Below are positions 53,411 through 62,993 of a stretch of 64,000 bases of DNA, one piece after another. This DNA comes from Vibrio sp. 99-8-1 (GTDB lineage Bacteria > Pseudomonadota > Gammaproteobacteria > Enterobacterales > Vibrionaceae), in assembly GCF_013114595.1 (NCBI RefSeq), contig NZ_VTXE01000007.1, positions 84,725-148,724 on the forward strand, given 5' to 3'. A model generated the notes under the pieces. It did no database searches. It was not told the origin of the DNA and saw only the letters and a program-made list of their open reading frames with translations. Position 1 is the stretch's first letter. Each line of letters starts with the position of its first letter. The translations under genes and the position numbers were made by a program.

Positions 53411-56083
53411 ATGCCTGTAACTAATTTGGCTGAACTGGACGCTCTTGTTGCTCGTGTTAAAGCGGCACAAGAAGAGTTTGCAACTTTCTCTCAAGAGCAA
53501 GTTGACAAAATTTTCCGTGCAGCATCATTAGCAGCAAACCAAGCTCGTATTCCTCTTGCTCAACAAGCAGTAGCGGAATCTGGCATGGGTATTGTTGAAG
53601 ACAAGGTTATCAAAAACCACTTTGCGTCTGAGTTTATTTACAACAAATACAAAGATGAAAAAACATGTGGCATCCTAGATGAAGACGAAAGCCTAGGTAC
53701 AATGACTATCGCTGAACCTGTAGGTATCATCTGTGGTATTGTTCCAACAACTAACCCAACATCTACAGCTATCTTTAAGTCTCTTATCTCTCTTAAGACT
53801 CGTAACGGTATTATCTTCTCGCCACACCCACGTGCTAAAAATTCAACAAACGATGCGGCTAAACTGGTTTTAGATGCAGCGGTTGAAGCTGGTGCGCCAA
53901 AAGACATCATTGGTTGGATTGACCAACCATCTGTTGAGCTTTCTAACGCATTAATGAAACACGATGGCATTGCTCTTATCCTTGCAACTGGTGGTCCAGG
54001 CATGGTTAAAGCCGCTTACTCTTCTGGTAAGCCTGCAATCGGTGTTGGTGCTGGTAACGTTCCTGTTGTTATTGATGACACAGCAGACGTTAAACGTGCC
54101 GTTGCTTCTGTTCTTATGTCTAAAACGTTTGATAACGGTGTTGTGTGTGCTTCTGAGCAGGCAGTTATCGTTATGGATGAAGTGTATGACGAAGTGAAAG
54201 AGCGTTTTGCTTCTCACAAAGGTTATGTTCTTTCTAAAGCTGAAGCAGATAAAGTACGTAAAGTACTGCTTATCGATGGCGCACTAAACGCGAAAATCGT
54301 AGGTCAGCCAGCAACAGCTATCGCTGAAATGGCAGGTGTTAAAGTTCCTGCTGATACTAAGATCCTTGTTGGTGAAGGTCTTGGTGAAGTTTCTTACGAC
54401 GATGAGTTCGCTCACGAGAAACTGTCTCCGACTCTTGGTATGTTCCGTGCGTCTTCTTTTGAAAATGCCGTTGACCAAGCTGTTACTATGGTTGAAATCG
54501 GTGGTATCGGTCACACATCTGGCCTATACACAAACCAAGACGTAAACGCTGATCGCATTCGTTACTTTGGTGACAAGCTGAAAACAGCTCGTATTTTGGT
54601 GAACATCCCTACTACTCACGGTGGTATCGGTGACCTTTACAACTTCAACGTAGCGCCTTCTCTAACGCTTGGTTGTGGTTCTTGGGGTGGTAACTCTATC
54701 TCTGAAAACGTAGGTCCTAAACACTTAATCAACAAGAAGACTGTTGCTAAGCGAGCTGAAAATATGTTGTGGCATAAACTACCTAAATCAATCTATTTCC
54801 GTCGTGGTAGCCTTCCAATCGCGCTTGGTGATTTAGAAGGTAAGAAACGCGCATTCCTAGTAACTGACCGTTTCCTATTTAACAACGGTTATGCTGACGA
54901 AATCGTAAGCTTACTTAAAGCTCAAGGAATGGAAGTTCAAACATTCTTTGATGTAGAAGCGGATCCAACACTGTCTGTTGTTGAGAAAGGTGCTGCACAA
55001 ATGGCTAGCTTCCAACCAGACGTTATTCTAGCGTTGGGTGGTGGTTCTCCAATGGATGCTGCTAAGATCATGTGGGTTATGTACGAGCACCCAGAAACAG
55101 CATTTGAAGAACTAGCAATGCGCTTTATGGATATCCGTAAACGTATCTACAAGTTCCCTAAAATGGGTCAAAAAGCTGAGCTAGTATGTGTGACTACTAC
55201 ATCTGGTACTGGTTCTGAAGTAACGCCATTCGCGGTTGTAACTGACGACAAAACAGGTGCTAAGTACCCACTAGCAGATTACGAGTTGACGCCAAACATG
55301 GCTATCGTTGATGCTAACCTAGTAATGAACATGCCTAAGTCTCTAACTGCATTTGGTGGTTACGATGCGGTAACTCACGCATTAGAAGCTTATGTTTCTG
55401 TTCTTGCCAATGAGTACTCAGACGGCCAAGCTCTACAAGCTCTTAAGATGCTTAAAGAGTACCTACCTTCAAGCTATGCGAATGGTGCAAACGACCCAAT
55501 CGCTCGTGAGAAAGTACACAACGCAGCGACAATTGCTGGTGTTGCATTTGCTAACGCATTCCTAGGTGTATGTCACTCAATGGCTCACAAAGTGGGTGCA
55601 GAGTTCCACATTCCACACGGCCTAGCAAACGCACTACTTATCGCAGACGTTGTTCGTTACAACGCGAACGATAACCCAACTAAGCAGACTGCATTCTCTC
55701 AATACGACCGTCCACAAGCACGTCGTCGTTATGCTGAAGTTGCTGATCACCTAGGCCTAAGCCAAGCTGGTGACCGTACTGCTCAGAAGATTGAACGTCT
55801 TCTATCTTGGTTGGATGAATTGAAGCAAGATCTAGACATCCCTGCATCTATCCAAGCAGCTGGTGTTGCTGAGTCTGATTTCCTTGCGAAACTAGATGAT
55901 CTATCTGTTGAAGCGTTCGATGACCAATGTACTGGTGCGAACCCTCGTTACCCTCTAATCTCTGAGCTGAAAGCTGTTCTTTCTGCGGCATACTACGGTA
56001 AGCCATACGTAGAAGGTGAGACATTTGAAGGTACAACAGTAATTAAGAAAAAAGCTGACCAAAAGCCAGCGAAAAAGAAGTAA
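53411..56083 (+). CDS. adhE: Bifunctional acetaldehyde-CoA/alcohol dehydrogenase
   Basis: An 890-residue fusion enzyme of mixed-acid fermentation that turns acetyl-CoA into ethanol by way of acetaldehyde, with oxidation of two NADH. The N-terminal aldehyde dehydrogenase half (about 1-440) has the catalytic cysteine in DNGVVCASEQA (about 246). The C-terminal iron-dependent alcohol dehydrogenase half (about 450-870) has ALGGGSPMDAAKIMW, TTSGTGSEVTPFAV, GVCHSMAHKVGAEFHIPHGLANA (in pieces) with the iron-binding His residues. GGAG precedes the ATG. Codon use looks like that of a highly expressed gene. AdhE is expected to form spirosome filaments. Confidence 0.97.
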   Translation: MPVTNLAELDALVARVKAAQEEFATFSQEQVDKIFRAASLAANQARIPLAQQAVAESGMGIVEDKVIKNHFASEFIYNKYKDEKTCGILDEDESLGTMTIAEPVGIICGIVPTTNPTSTAIFKSLISLKTRNGIIFSPHPRAKNSTNDAAKLVLDAAVEAGAPKDIIGWIDQPSVELSNALMKHDGIALILATGGPGMVKAAYSSGKPAIGVGAGNVPVVIDDTADVKRAVASVLMSKTFDNGVVCASEQAVIVMDEVYDEVKERFASHKGYVLSKAEADKVRKVLLIDGALNAKIVGQPATAIAEMAGVKVPADTKILVGEGLGEVSYDDEFAHEKLSPTLGMFRASSFENAVDQAVTMVEIGGIGHTSGLYTNQDVNADRIRYFGDKLKTARILVNIPTTHGGIGDLYNFNVAPSLTLGCGSWGGNSISENVGPKHLINKKTVAKRAENMLWHKLPKSIYFRRGSLPIALGDLEGKKRAFLVTDRFLFNNGYADEIVSLLKAQGMEVQTFFDVEADPTLSVVEKGAAQMASFQPDVILALGGGSPMDAAKIMWVMYEHPETAFEELAMRFMDIRKRIYKFPKMGQKAELVCVTTTSGTGSEVTPFAVVTDDKTGAKYPLADYELTPNMAIVDANLVMNMPKSLTAFGGYDAVTHALEAYVSVLANEYSDGQALQALKMLKEYLPSSYANGANDPIAREKVHNAATIAGVAFANAFLGVCHSMAHKVGAEFHIPHGLANALLIADVVRYNANDNPTKQTAFSQYDRPQARRRYAEVADHLGLSQAGDRTAQKIERLLSWLDELKQDLDIPASIQAAGVAESDFLAKLDDLSVEAFDDQCTGANPRYPLISELKAVLSAAYYGKPYVEGETFEGTTVIKKKADQKPAKKK

Positions 56084-56150
56084 GAGTTCGTTAAAGAGAG
56101 GTTTTCGCTAGCACGTTTACCTTTATAAAGTTCTTATTTTTATAAACAAC

Positions 56151-56182
56151 AAAGCCCTGTAGAGATACAGGGCTTTTTTTGG
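56151..56182 (+). terminator. Intrinsic terminator of adhE
   Basis: AAAGCCCTGT (56151-56160) pairs with ACAGGGCTTT (56167-56176), followed by further T residues. Confidence 0.9.
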
Positions 56183-56233
56183 TTAATTGTTTTCTGTTCG
56201 CTTCTCTGCCTTAGTGGGTAAATAAAGCCAGTA

Positions 56234-56914
56234 TCATGCTGCCATAACACGACCATTAAAATATTCGTTAGAGACGATGTACTCTGTACTGCGAATTAAC
56301 TCATCTTGCAACTGTGCCCAGTGTTCAATATTGGCCTCTTCTTTACTGCTGATTGAGATTGATGGGATCACTCCGCCAACGCGTATGTTGAAAGGGTCCA
56401 ACTCTTTAGCCCAACTCTTAGTGAAGCCAGATATCATCGATGAGGTGTTTTCAATACCCGCTTTGTTTTGATCATGATCGTAGGTAACAACATTAATAAT
56501 GACGCCGTTTGTTTGCTTACTGCGCATATGTTCGGCACCCGCTTGTCCAATACTGAAAAACGGTGTTGCAAGGGTACTGATGGTGTTAGACAACTCTTGT
56601 TGGTTAGTGTGACTAATCAAAGATGGGAATGGCTGACTAGGCCAGTAATTCACTATGACATCGATACTGATACCAAGATCAGATTCTACTTTTCTAAACA
56701 AGCTATTGACGCTTTCAAATGAACTGTCTGCTAAAGGGTAGAGGATAAGATTATCGGGATTATCTTTGCAGCGGTTAATGGTTTGTTCAAGGGCAAATTT
56801 ATCAGAGTCTGTGACGATCACCGTGGCACCTTGCGCAGAAAAATGGTGTGCCAGAGTACTTCCTAATACTGTGCCTGCTGAGGTAATTAAGATAACCGAT
56901 GTCCCGATGTCCAT
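56234..56914 (-). CDS. Short-chain dehydrogenase/reductase-like protein
   Basis: A 226-residue SDR-fold protein. The cofactor motif is altered: VILITSAGTVLGSTLAHHFSAQG (usually TGxxxGxG), followed by VIVTDSDKFAL. VIVNYWPSQPFP replaces the usual NNAG. The catalytic Tyr-x3-Lys is not obvious: the region reads TYDHDQNKAGIENTSSMISGFTKSWAKEL. The protein may bind a nucleotide but lack normal oxidoreductase activity. It is convergent with adhE. Substrate unknown. Confidence 0.75.
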   Translation of the reverse strand: MDIGTSVILITSAGTVLGSTLAHHFSAQGATVIVTDSDKFALEQTINRCKDNPDNLILYPLADSSFESVNSLFRKVESDLGISIDVIVNYWPSQPFPSLISHTNQQELSNTISTLATPFFSIGQAGAEHMRSKQTNGVIINVVTYDHDQNKAGIENTSSMISGFTKSWAKELDPFNIRVGGVIPSISISSKEEANIEHWAQLQDELIRSTEYIVSNEYFNGRVMAA

Positions 56915-57114
56915 TTCAGATGCCTTATATCATGATGAAGTTGTGTTCCTTTCTATGTGATAGTGGTAAAAATAAATACCGTACGGTGTGAAAACCATCA
57001 TGAAAAAACGAATTGGCACCAATAAGATGGTTAACCTTTGCTGTAACTCACAATTGTTGTAGATCAGTGGCTTGCTGTTGCAGCCAAGCTGAGGGGAGGC
57101 GATGAGCTTAAAGT

Positions 57115-57636
57115 TTATGCAGTGACGTTGTGGATTTGATTTTTTCGGTTGGCAACCACCAGATCTTGATACAAATGGACAGGTTTTAATGTCTCGGTGG
57201 TTTGATTGATAAGCTGTCGTTTTGCATGGAATGAGAGGTTGCGATAGGTCTCTTCACCTAAGCCATGTGTGTTTTCTGCAATGTAGGCTAATGCGTCTGG
57301 GCGCAGGTCTGCTTGAAGCTGCGCACTTTGTATGCCGCCAGCATGGAAATGCTTGGCAATTTCTGCCGATGATGAGTAACTGGATTGATCGGATGCGAGA
57401 GGACGGGCTTGTGGAACATCAAGCTGAGATCGGAGGTCGGACTCTTCTGACGGAGCAGTATCAAATTGCTCTATCGGCGTTGTTTCTCTTACATCTTCTG
57501 AAAACATAGCCAATAACAACGAAAAATCAGCACGACGGCTCTGTTCAACAGCGGTATTAATGTCGTTACCAAAATGTAACTCATTAATGGCTGTTGATGT
57601 TGGCAGCTCTGTCGGGACGGATTGTTGAAGTTGCAT
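57115..57636 (-). CDS. Hypothetical protein, Vibrio-type
   Basis: A 173-residue hydrophilic protein without a signal peptide or membrane segment. It begins MQLQQSVPTELPTSTAINELHFGNDIN (in pieces) and has a low-complexity middle (SDQSSYSSSAEIAKHFHAGG) and a more ordered, charged end (LSFHAKRQLINQTTETLKPVHLYQDLVVANRKNQ in pieces). I do not recognise a family. It lies downstream of znuB in the same direction, 69 bp away, and could be transcribed with the zinc genes, but no metal-binding motif is seen. Confidence 0.6.
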   Translation of the reverse strand: MQLQQSVPTELPTSTAINELHFGNDINTAVEQSRRADFSLLLAMFSEDVRETTPIEQFDTAPSEESDLRSQLDVPQARPLASDQSSYSSSAEIAKHFHAGGIQSAQLQADLRPDALAYIAENTHGLGEETYRNLSFHAKRQLINQTTETLKPVHLYQDLVVANRKNQIHNVTA

Positions 57637-57704
57637 GTAAGCTCCTGTATTGATGCTTATGTATCGGCACTAATGACAGGAGCTTTAATGTTTAAATGGT
57701 TTTT

Positions 57705-58490
57705 TTATGAGGTTGTTTTTTTAAACTGACTAAGTATGAATAACGCAGCGGCACTGACAACAACCGATGGCCCAGTTGGTGTATCAAACTGCCAAGAGAG
57801 CGCGATACCAGCAACGACCGCTATGCAACCAAATAGTGAGGCTAGAGCGGCCATTTGCTCAGGTGTGGTGGCAAATTTACGCGCACTGGCGGCGGGAATG
57901 ATCAATAGTGACGTGATGATCAGTGCCCCGACAAACTTCATTCCGACCGCAATAACCGTCCCCACAAGAAGCATAAGTATGAGACGCATAAGAGAGATAT
58001 TTATACCTTCAACTGCGGCAAGTTCTTCACTCACCGATGATGACAGTAGCGGTTGCCAGAACAGGTAGAGAATCAAACCTATGGCAAACACCCCCAAATA
58101 AATAAAGTAGATATCGTGAATAGAGACTGAGAGAAGGTCGCCAAATAGGTAGCTCATTAAATCGATACGGACATCGTCAAGAAAGCTAACCGCCACTAAA
58201 CCAAGGGAAAGAGAGCTGTGAGCCAATATGCCCAGTAATGTATCGGTGCCGACTGATTGCTGTTTTTGCAGCGCAACTAAGATGACCGCAATGGCGAGAC
58301 AGCACAGCACAAGGGCGAGATAGATATTAATATCCAGCAAAAAGCCAAGGGCTAAACCGAGTAGCGAAGCATGGGCGAGTGTATCGCCAAAGTAGGCCAT
58401 TCGGCGCCAAACTACAAAAGATCCAAGTGGCCCGGCAATTAATGCGATTCCTAATCCAGCAAGCAGTGCTGGCAGTAATAACTCAATCAT
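57705..58490 (-). CDS. znuB: Zinc ABC transporter permease ZnuB
   Basis: A 261-residue membrane permease of the zinc importer, with about eight membrane segments. It starts MIELLLPALLAGLGIALIAGPLGSFVVWRRMAYFGDTLAHASLLG (in pieces), the ZnuB signature. ATG 58490 is chosen over a longer frame from 58616 that would run deep into znuC; this start overlaps the znuC stop by 8 bp, which suggests coupled translation. It works with ZnuC in the membrane and ZnuA in the periplasm. Confidence 0.95.
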   Translation of the reverse strand: MIELLLPALLAGLGIALIAGPLGSFVVWRRMAYFGDTLAHASLLGLALGFLLDINIYLALVLCCLAIAVILVALQKQQSVGTDTLLGILAHSSLSLGLVAVSFLDDVRIDLMSYLFGDLLSVSIHDIYFIYLGVFAIGLILYLFWQPLLSSSVSEELAAVEGINISLMRLILMLLVGTVIAVGMKFVGALIITSLLIIPAASARKFATTPEQMAALASLFGCIAVVAGIALSWQFDTPTGPSVVVSAAALFILSQFKKTTS

Positions 58491-59265
58491 GATGATGGTC
58501 ACCTTGGTGTGAAGAACAATCGCAATCATCGTTATCCGATGGATAACCAGAGAGATCGTGATGACCTGTATGTTGATGATGATAAAAAGCCAGCGAGTTG
58601 TTGTGCTGATGACCAAAAAGTTCGATATATGAGGGATGCTTAGCTATGGCATCGGGTTTTCCAGAGCAGCAAATATGGTGGTTAAGACAGACAACATTAT
58701 CTGTTTTAGCCATCACCAAATGCAGATCATGAGAAATCATTAACACGGCACATTGAAAACGGTGCCTAATGGTATCAACTAAGTTATAGAGCTCTATCTG
58801 CCCTTGAACATCTACCCCTTGAGCGGGTTCATCTAATACCAGTAAATCAGGTCTCAACAATAGCGCTCTGGCTAATAACACTCGCTGGTTTTCTCCACCT
58901 GAGAGTCTGTGCATATCATTTTTAACCAGATGCTCTGCACCAACCAAACGTAGCGCATCGACTCTTTCTTGGCGGCTATATTTACCGGCAAGTTGTAAAA
59001 AGCGATCAACATTAAGGGGGAGAGTATCATTGAGTTTGAGTTTCTGCGGCACATAACCAATCGAGAGTGAACTCTTCTTGCTGACGGTTCCTGATGTAGG
59101 TTTTACTAAACCAATCAGTACTTTAATTAAGGTCGATTTCCCTGCACCATTTGGCCCTATAATTGTGGTGATTTCGCCACGGTTAATCTTCAGATTAACG
59201 GCGTTGAGTACATTTCTATCAACAAAGCGTACAGTAATGTCAGACATATTGACTAACTGCGGCAT
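58483..59265 (-). CDS. znuC: Zinc ABC transporter ATPase ZnuC
   Basis: A 260-residue ABC ATPase. Walker A is GPNGAGKSTLIKVL (about residue 38), the signature is RLSGGENQRVLLARALL and Walker B is LLVLDEPAQGVD. It powers ZnuB. The tail is long and rich in histidine (HQHTGHHDLSGYPSD, then SSHQGDHHHD), and may bind or sense zinc in the cytoplasm. It is divergent from znuA, with a Zur box in the 114-bp gap. Confidence 0.95.
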   Translation of the reverse strand: MPQLVNMSDITVRFVDRNVLNAVNLKINRGEITTIIGPNGAGKSTLIKVLIGLVKPTSGTVSKKSSLSIGYVPQKLKLNDTLPLNVDRFLQLAGKYSRQERVDALRLVGAEHLVKNDMHRLSGGENQRVLLARALLLRPDLLVLDEPAQGVDVQGQIELYNLVDTIRHRFQCAVLMISHDLHLVMAKTDNVVCLNHHICCSGKPDAIAKHPSYIELFGHQHNNSLAFYHHQHTGHHDLSGYPSDNDDCDCSSHQGDHHHD

Positions 59266-59287
59266 AAATAAATCTCATTTACAAAGT

Positions 59288-59310
59288 GAATTGTTATAGT
59301 ATAACATTTC
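59288..59310. promoter_or_regulatory. Zur box between znuC and znuA
   Basis: A 23-bp near-perfect palindrome: GAATTGTTATA, a central G, then TATAACATTTC. It differs from the E. coli Zur consensus (GAAATGTTATA-n-TATAACATTTC) at one position. It lies between the divergent zinc genes, so one site can repress both when zinc is plentiful. Confidence 0.9.
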
Positions 59311-59379
59311 ACTTCTGATGGAAACTGCATTTCCTTGTCATGCATATTTCTAGGTCGAGTATAAATACTGGAGTAATAA

Positions 59380-60297
59380 ATGAAACATATAGTATGTGGT
59401 CTACTTGCTATGCTGCTTGTGTCGCCTATGGCGTCGGCAATGAATATTGTTGCAAGTATTAAACCGCTACAACTGATAGCTTTAGAAATAACGGAAGGGG
59501 TAACAACACCTGAACTGTTAATTAGTTCGACGGCTTCTCCCCATGATTACGCATTAAAACCCTCAGATGTTAAAAAAGTCATGCAAGCTGATTTAGTCAT
59601 TTGGTTTGGGGCAGAGTTGGAGTCTTTTTTGCCTAAAGTTATGGCGAAACAGAATAATTCGTTGGCTCTTTCTGATGCAGATAACATTACGTTTCATTAC
59701 TACTCAGATCAGGGAGAAGGGCATTCAAGCCATGGACATGATTCGCATGACGGGCATGATCATGGAGACGAAGGGCGTGACCCGCATATTTGGTTAGGGC
59801 CAAAGCAAGCGAAGCAGTCTGCGAAGGTTATTGCCGAGAAATTAGTTCAACTTGACCCAGATAACGCAGCACTGTATCAAGCAAATCTATCCTCATTTAT
59901 CGCGAGCGTTGATAATAAAGTTCTGGATATCGAACATCGAGTTTCACCATATCAGTCGGTTGGATTTTTTGTTTTTCATGATGGTTATGGTTACTTTGAA
60001 AAGCAGTTTGGACTTAATAAAGTGGGTTACTTTACCCTGTCTCCAGAAAGAAAGCCGGGAGCAAAAACGCTTATTCAAATTCAGAGTGAACTAAAATCTG
60101 GCCATGCCAGTTGTGTCTTTACCGAGCCTCAGTTCAAACCCTCTATTGTTAAATCCGTCACCAGAGAAACAGATGTGGCTGTTGGTGAACTGGATCCGTT
60201 GGCGACTGATATTGATGCTGTATCCGGGGGATATGTCCTTTTTCTAGACACTCTTAGTCAACAATACATCGATTGCCTATCTGCCAAGAGCCCTTAG
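59380..60297 (+). CDS. znuA: Zinc ABC transporter substrate-binding protein ZnuA
   Basis: A 305-residue periplasmic zinc-binding protein. Signal peptide at residues 1-20 (HIVCGLLAMLLVSPMASA). Zinc ligands include His in SSTASPHDYALKPSDV and HIWLGPKQA, and His in FFVFHDGYGYFEKQFGL. A His/Asp-rich loop (HSSHGHDSHDGHDHGDEG, about residues 117-135) is the zinc-collecting segment of ZnuA. It delivers zinc to ZnuB. It is divergent from znuCB under a shared Zur box. Confidence 0.96.
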   Translation: MKHIVCGLLAMLLVSPMASAMNIVASIKPLQLIALEITEGVTTPELLISSTASPHDYALKPSDVKKVMQADLVIWFGAELESFLPKVMAKQNNSLALSDADNITFHYYSDQGEGHSSHGHDSHDGHDHGDEGRDPHIWLGPKQAKQSAKVIAEKLVQLDPDNAALYQANLSSFIASVDNKVLDIEHRVSPYQSVGFFVFHDGYGYFEKQFGLNKVGYFTLSPERKPGAKTLIQIQSELKSGHASCVFTEPQFKPSIVKSVTRETDVAVGELDPLATDIDAVSGGYVLFLDTLSQQYIDCLSAKSP

Positions 60298-60440
60298 TTT
60301 AAAGCTGTTATAGCCAAATATGACGTTTACCAGCATAGATTCTGTTAACTCGCTAGAAAAGAGCTAAATGAAAACGATTTATAATACGGAATTTGATTCA
60401 AAACAAACCTGAATAGAGTTGAACTTGATATCATTCCTGT

Positions 60441-60459
60441 AATAATAATGGTTATCATT
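60441..60459. promoter_or_regulatory. Fur box upstream of feoABC
   Basis: AATAATAATGGTTATCATT matches the 19-bp Fur consensus at about two-thirds of positions and lies 31 bp before the feoA ATG. It should repress ferrous iron uptake when iron is plentiful. Confidence 0.7.
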
Positions 60460-60489
60460 TACAGAATTAATATTAAGTAGAGGCGAGTG

Positions 60490-60714
60490 ATGAAGCTGAC
60501 GGATCTTAAAGACGGTGAAAGCGCAAAGGTGACTGCGTTTTCTGGGCTCTCTTCCGATTTAAAGAAAAAACTAATGATAATGGGTCTACTGCCTCAAACC
60601 CAGATTCGTGTAATTAGGCGTGCGCCGATGGGAGATCCGCTTCAAGTAGAAGTGAGAGGGGTCTCTTTAGCCTTACGTAAAAATATAGCGCTAGAAATTG
60701 AAGTTGAGGTTTAG
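60490..60714 (+). CDS. feoA: Ferrous iron transport protein FeoA
   Basis: A 74-residue SH3-like protein that helps FeoB take up ferrous iron. MKLTDLKDGESAKVTAFSG, LMIMGLLPQTQIRVIRRAPMGDPLQVEVRG (in pieces) and LALRKNIALEIEVE are family-like. AGG at 60481-60483 supports ATG 60490; an in-frame GTG directly before it is less likely. It ends 2 bp before feoB. Confidence 0.94.
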   Translation: MKLTDLKDGESAKVTAFSGLSSDLKKKLMIMGLLPQTQIRVIRRAPMGDPLQVEVRGVSLALRKNIALEIEVEV

Positions 60715-60716
60715 TC

Positions 60717-62993
60717 ATGCAGACGCAATATAATATTTTAACTGTTGGTAATCCAAACAGTGGTAAAACAACACTATTTAATGCGTTAACAGGGGCTAAA
60801 CAGCAAGTTGGTAACTGGGTTGGTGTTACTGTTGAAAAGAAAACCGGTCGTTTTTATCACTCTGGAGACAAATTTAGTCTCACTGATCTGCCCGGCATTT
60901 ATGCGCTAGATAGTGGCAATGATGCCAATAGCATCGATGAGTCTATCGCTTCTCGAGCTGTACTTACGCACCCCGCAGACTTAATCATTAACGTTGTCGA
61001 CGCAAGTTGCTTAGAGCGTAGTCTTTATATGACACTGCAGCTCAGAGAGCTTGGCCGTCCGATGATTGTTGTATTGAACAAAATGGATGCGTTGAAGCGT
61101 GAGCGTCAGGTTATTGATGTTAAAGGACTGGAAGACGCTTTAGGTTGTCCAGTACTTAGCCTTTCGGCTAACGACTCTCAACAGGTAGCAAGATTTAAAG
61201 CTCGTCTACATAAAACCGTGGTTCAGGGTGTTCCTATGTCGAGCCACTCGCTTGACTATGGAACCGAGTTAGAGAGTGCAATTGCTGCGCTGAGTGGACT
61301 ATGGAATGATGAAGCGGTATCTAGCCGTGCTCTAGCGATACGCGCTTTAGAGAACGATGCTTTAGTTATTAATGGCTTAGCAGAAGAGGGCAGAAACCAA
61401 GTAACTTCAACCATTGCTTCTCTGACCATAGATATTGATCTGCAAATCGCGGATACCAAATACTCCTATTTGCATGAACAGCTAAAACAGCTAAGAAAAA
61501 CCGAAGGTAAACTCAGTCGCAGCTTTACCGAAAAAGCGGACCAAGTAATACTAAACAAGTGGGTGGGTATTCCTTTCTTCTTTGTTGTTATGTATTTGAT
61601 GTTTATGTTCTCGATTAACATCGGTAGTGCATTTATCGACTTCTTTGATATCAGCGTAGGTGCTTTGCTGGTGGATGGAGGGCACTATTTACTGGATGAC
61701 CATTTACCGGTCTGGCTAGCGACATTACTAGCCGATGGTGTTGGTGGTGGTATTCAAACGGTCGCCACTTTTATTCCGGTTATTGCGTGTCTTTATCTTT
61801 TCTTGGCGGTACTGGAAAGTTCTGGTTATATGGCAAGAGCCGCTTTTGTGCTTGATAAAGTAATGCAAAAAATTGGCCTGCCGGGCAAAGCATTTGTCCC
61901 ACTAGTTCTTGGCTTTGGCTGTAATGTTCCTTCTATTATGGCGACTCGTACTCTTGATCAAGAACGAGAAAGAAAGCTAGCGGCTTCAATGGCTCCATTT
62001 ATGTCCTGTGGTGCCCGCTTACCTGTGTATGCCCTTTTTGCTGCAGCATTTTTCCCAAATAGCGGACAGAATATCGTGTTCTTGCTTTATTTATTGGGGA
62101 TTTTAGCCGCCGTACTAACGGGTTTAGTGTTAAAGAAAACGCTTTATCCGGGTTCTAGTGATGCGTTAATAATGGAAATGCCCGATTATGAAATTCCAAC
62201 CATTCAGAATGTGCTGATCAAAACCTGGCAAAAACTGAAACGCTTTGTATTGGGTGCAGGTAAAACCATTGTTGTGGTCGTTACAATATTAAGCTTCTTC
62301 AACTCATTAGGTACAGACGGCACCTTTGGCAATGAAGATAGCGATAAATCGGTACTGTCGAGAGCAGCACAAGTTGTTACACCTATATTTGAACCTATCG
62401 GGGTTGAGCAAGAGAACTGGCCTGCGACGGTAGGTATTATTACCGGTATTTTTGCTAAAGAAGCGGTTGTCGGGACATTAAATAGCCTCTATTCCAACCC
62501 AGAGTCAGAAGAAGTAGAGTTTGACTTGGCTGCAAGCCTTGAAGAGGCCGTGGCAAGTATTTCAGATAATCTTGTTGGGCTTAGCTACAGTGACCCGTTA
62601 GGCATTGAAGTTGGTGACCTAACAGATGCATCGGCCGTTGCCGAAGAGCAGGGTGTTGACCAGAGCATATTCGGTAACCTTAAATCTCAATTTGTCTCTG
62701 CTCATGCTGCATTTGCTTATCTGATTTTCATCTTACTTTATACTCCTTGCGTTGCTGCAATGGGGGCATATGTAAAAGAGTTTGGTCGACCGTTTGCCGC
62801 CTTCATTGGCATATGGACTATGGGACTAGCGTATACCGGAGCGGCTTTCTATCATAATGTGATGCACTTTGCCGAGACTCCAACAGTGAGTGGCATTTGG
62901 ATAGTCGCTATTATCGCAACTTGGATCGGAACTTATATTATGTTGAAGAGAAAAGGTGAAAAGGCGATGAAAATCGAGGTGGCGATAGCGTGA
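60717..62993 (+). CDS. feoB: Ferrous iron transporter FeoB
   Basis: A 758-residue inner-membrane ferrous iron transporter. The N-terminal GTPase domain has G1 VGNPNSGKTTLFNAL (about residue 8), G3 TDLPGIYAL and G4 LNKMDAL, followed by a guanine-dissociation-inhibitor helical domain. The membrane part (from about 285) carries two Gate motifs, with GFGCNVPSIMATRTL and YTPCVAAMGAY. It starts 2 bp after feoA and overlaps feoC by 4 bp, so the three genes form one operon under the Fur-like box. Confidence 0.97.
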   Translation: MQTQYNILTVGNPNSGKTTLFNALTGAKQQVGNWVGVTVEKKTGRFYHSGDKFSLTDLPGIYALDSGNDANSIDESIASRAVLTHPADLIINVVDASCLERSLYMTLQLRELGRPMIVVLNKMDALKRERQVIDVKGLEDALGCPVLSLSANDSQQVARFKARLHKTVVQGVPMSSHSLDYGTELESAIAALSGLWNDEAVSSRALAIRALENDALVINGLAEEGRNQVTSTIASLTIDIDLQIADTKYSYLHEQLKQLRKTEGKLSRSFTEKADQVILNKWVGIPFFFVVMYLMFMFSINIGSAFIDFFDISVGALLVDGGHYLLDDHLPVWLATLLADGVGGGIQTVATFIPVIACLYLFLAVLESSGYMARAAFVLDKVMQKIGLPGKAFVPLVLGFGCNVPSIMATRTLDQERERKLAASMAPFMSCGARLPVYALFAAAFFPNSGQNIVFLLYLLGILAAVLTGLVLKKTLYPGSSDALIMEMPDYEIPTIQNVLIKTWQKLKRFVLGAGKTIVVVVTILSFFNSLGTDGTFGNEDSDKSVLSRAAQVVTPIFEPIGVEQENWPATVGIITGIFAKEAVVGTLNSLYSNPESEEVEFDLAASLEEAVASISDNLVGLSYSDPLGIEVGDLTDASAVAEEQGVDQSIFGNLKSQFVSAHAAFAYLIFILLYTPCVAAMGAYVKEFGRPFAAFIGIWTMGLAYTGAAFYHNVMHFAETPTVSGIWIVAIIATWIGTYIMLKRKGEKAMKIEVAIA

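Noticed and set aside
58491..58616. Longer N-terminal extension of ZnuB
   Set aside because: It lies inside znuC in another frame, and the ZnuB family starts at MIELLLPALLAGL; the His-codon repeats of znuC create the open frame.
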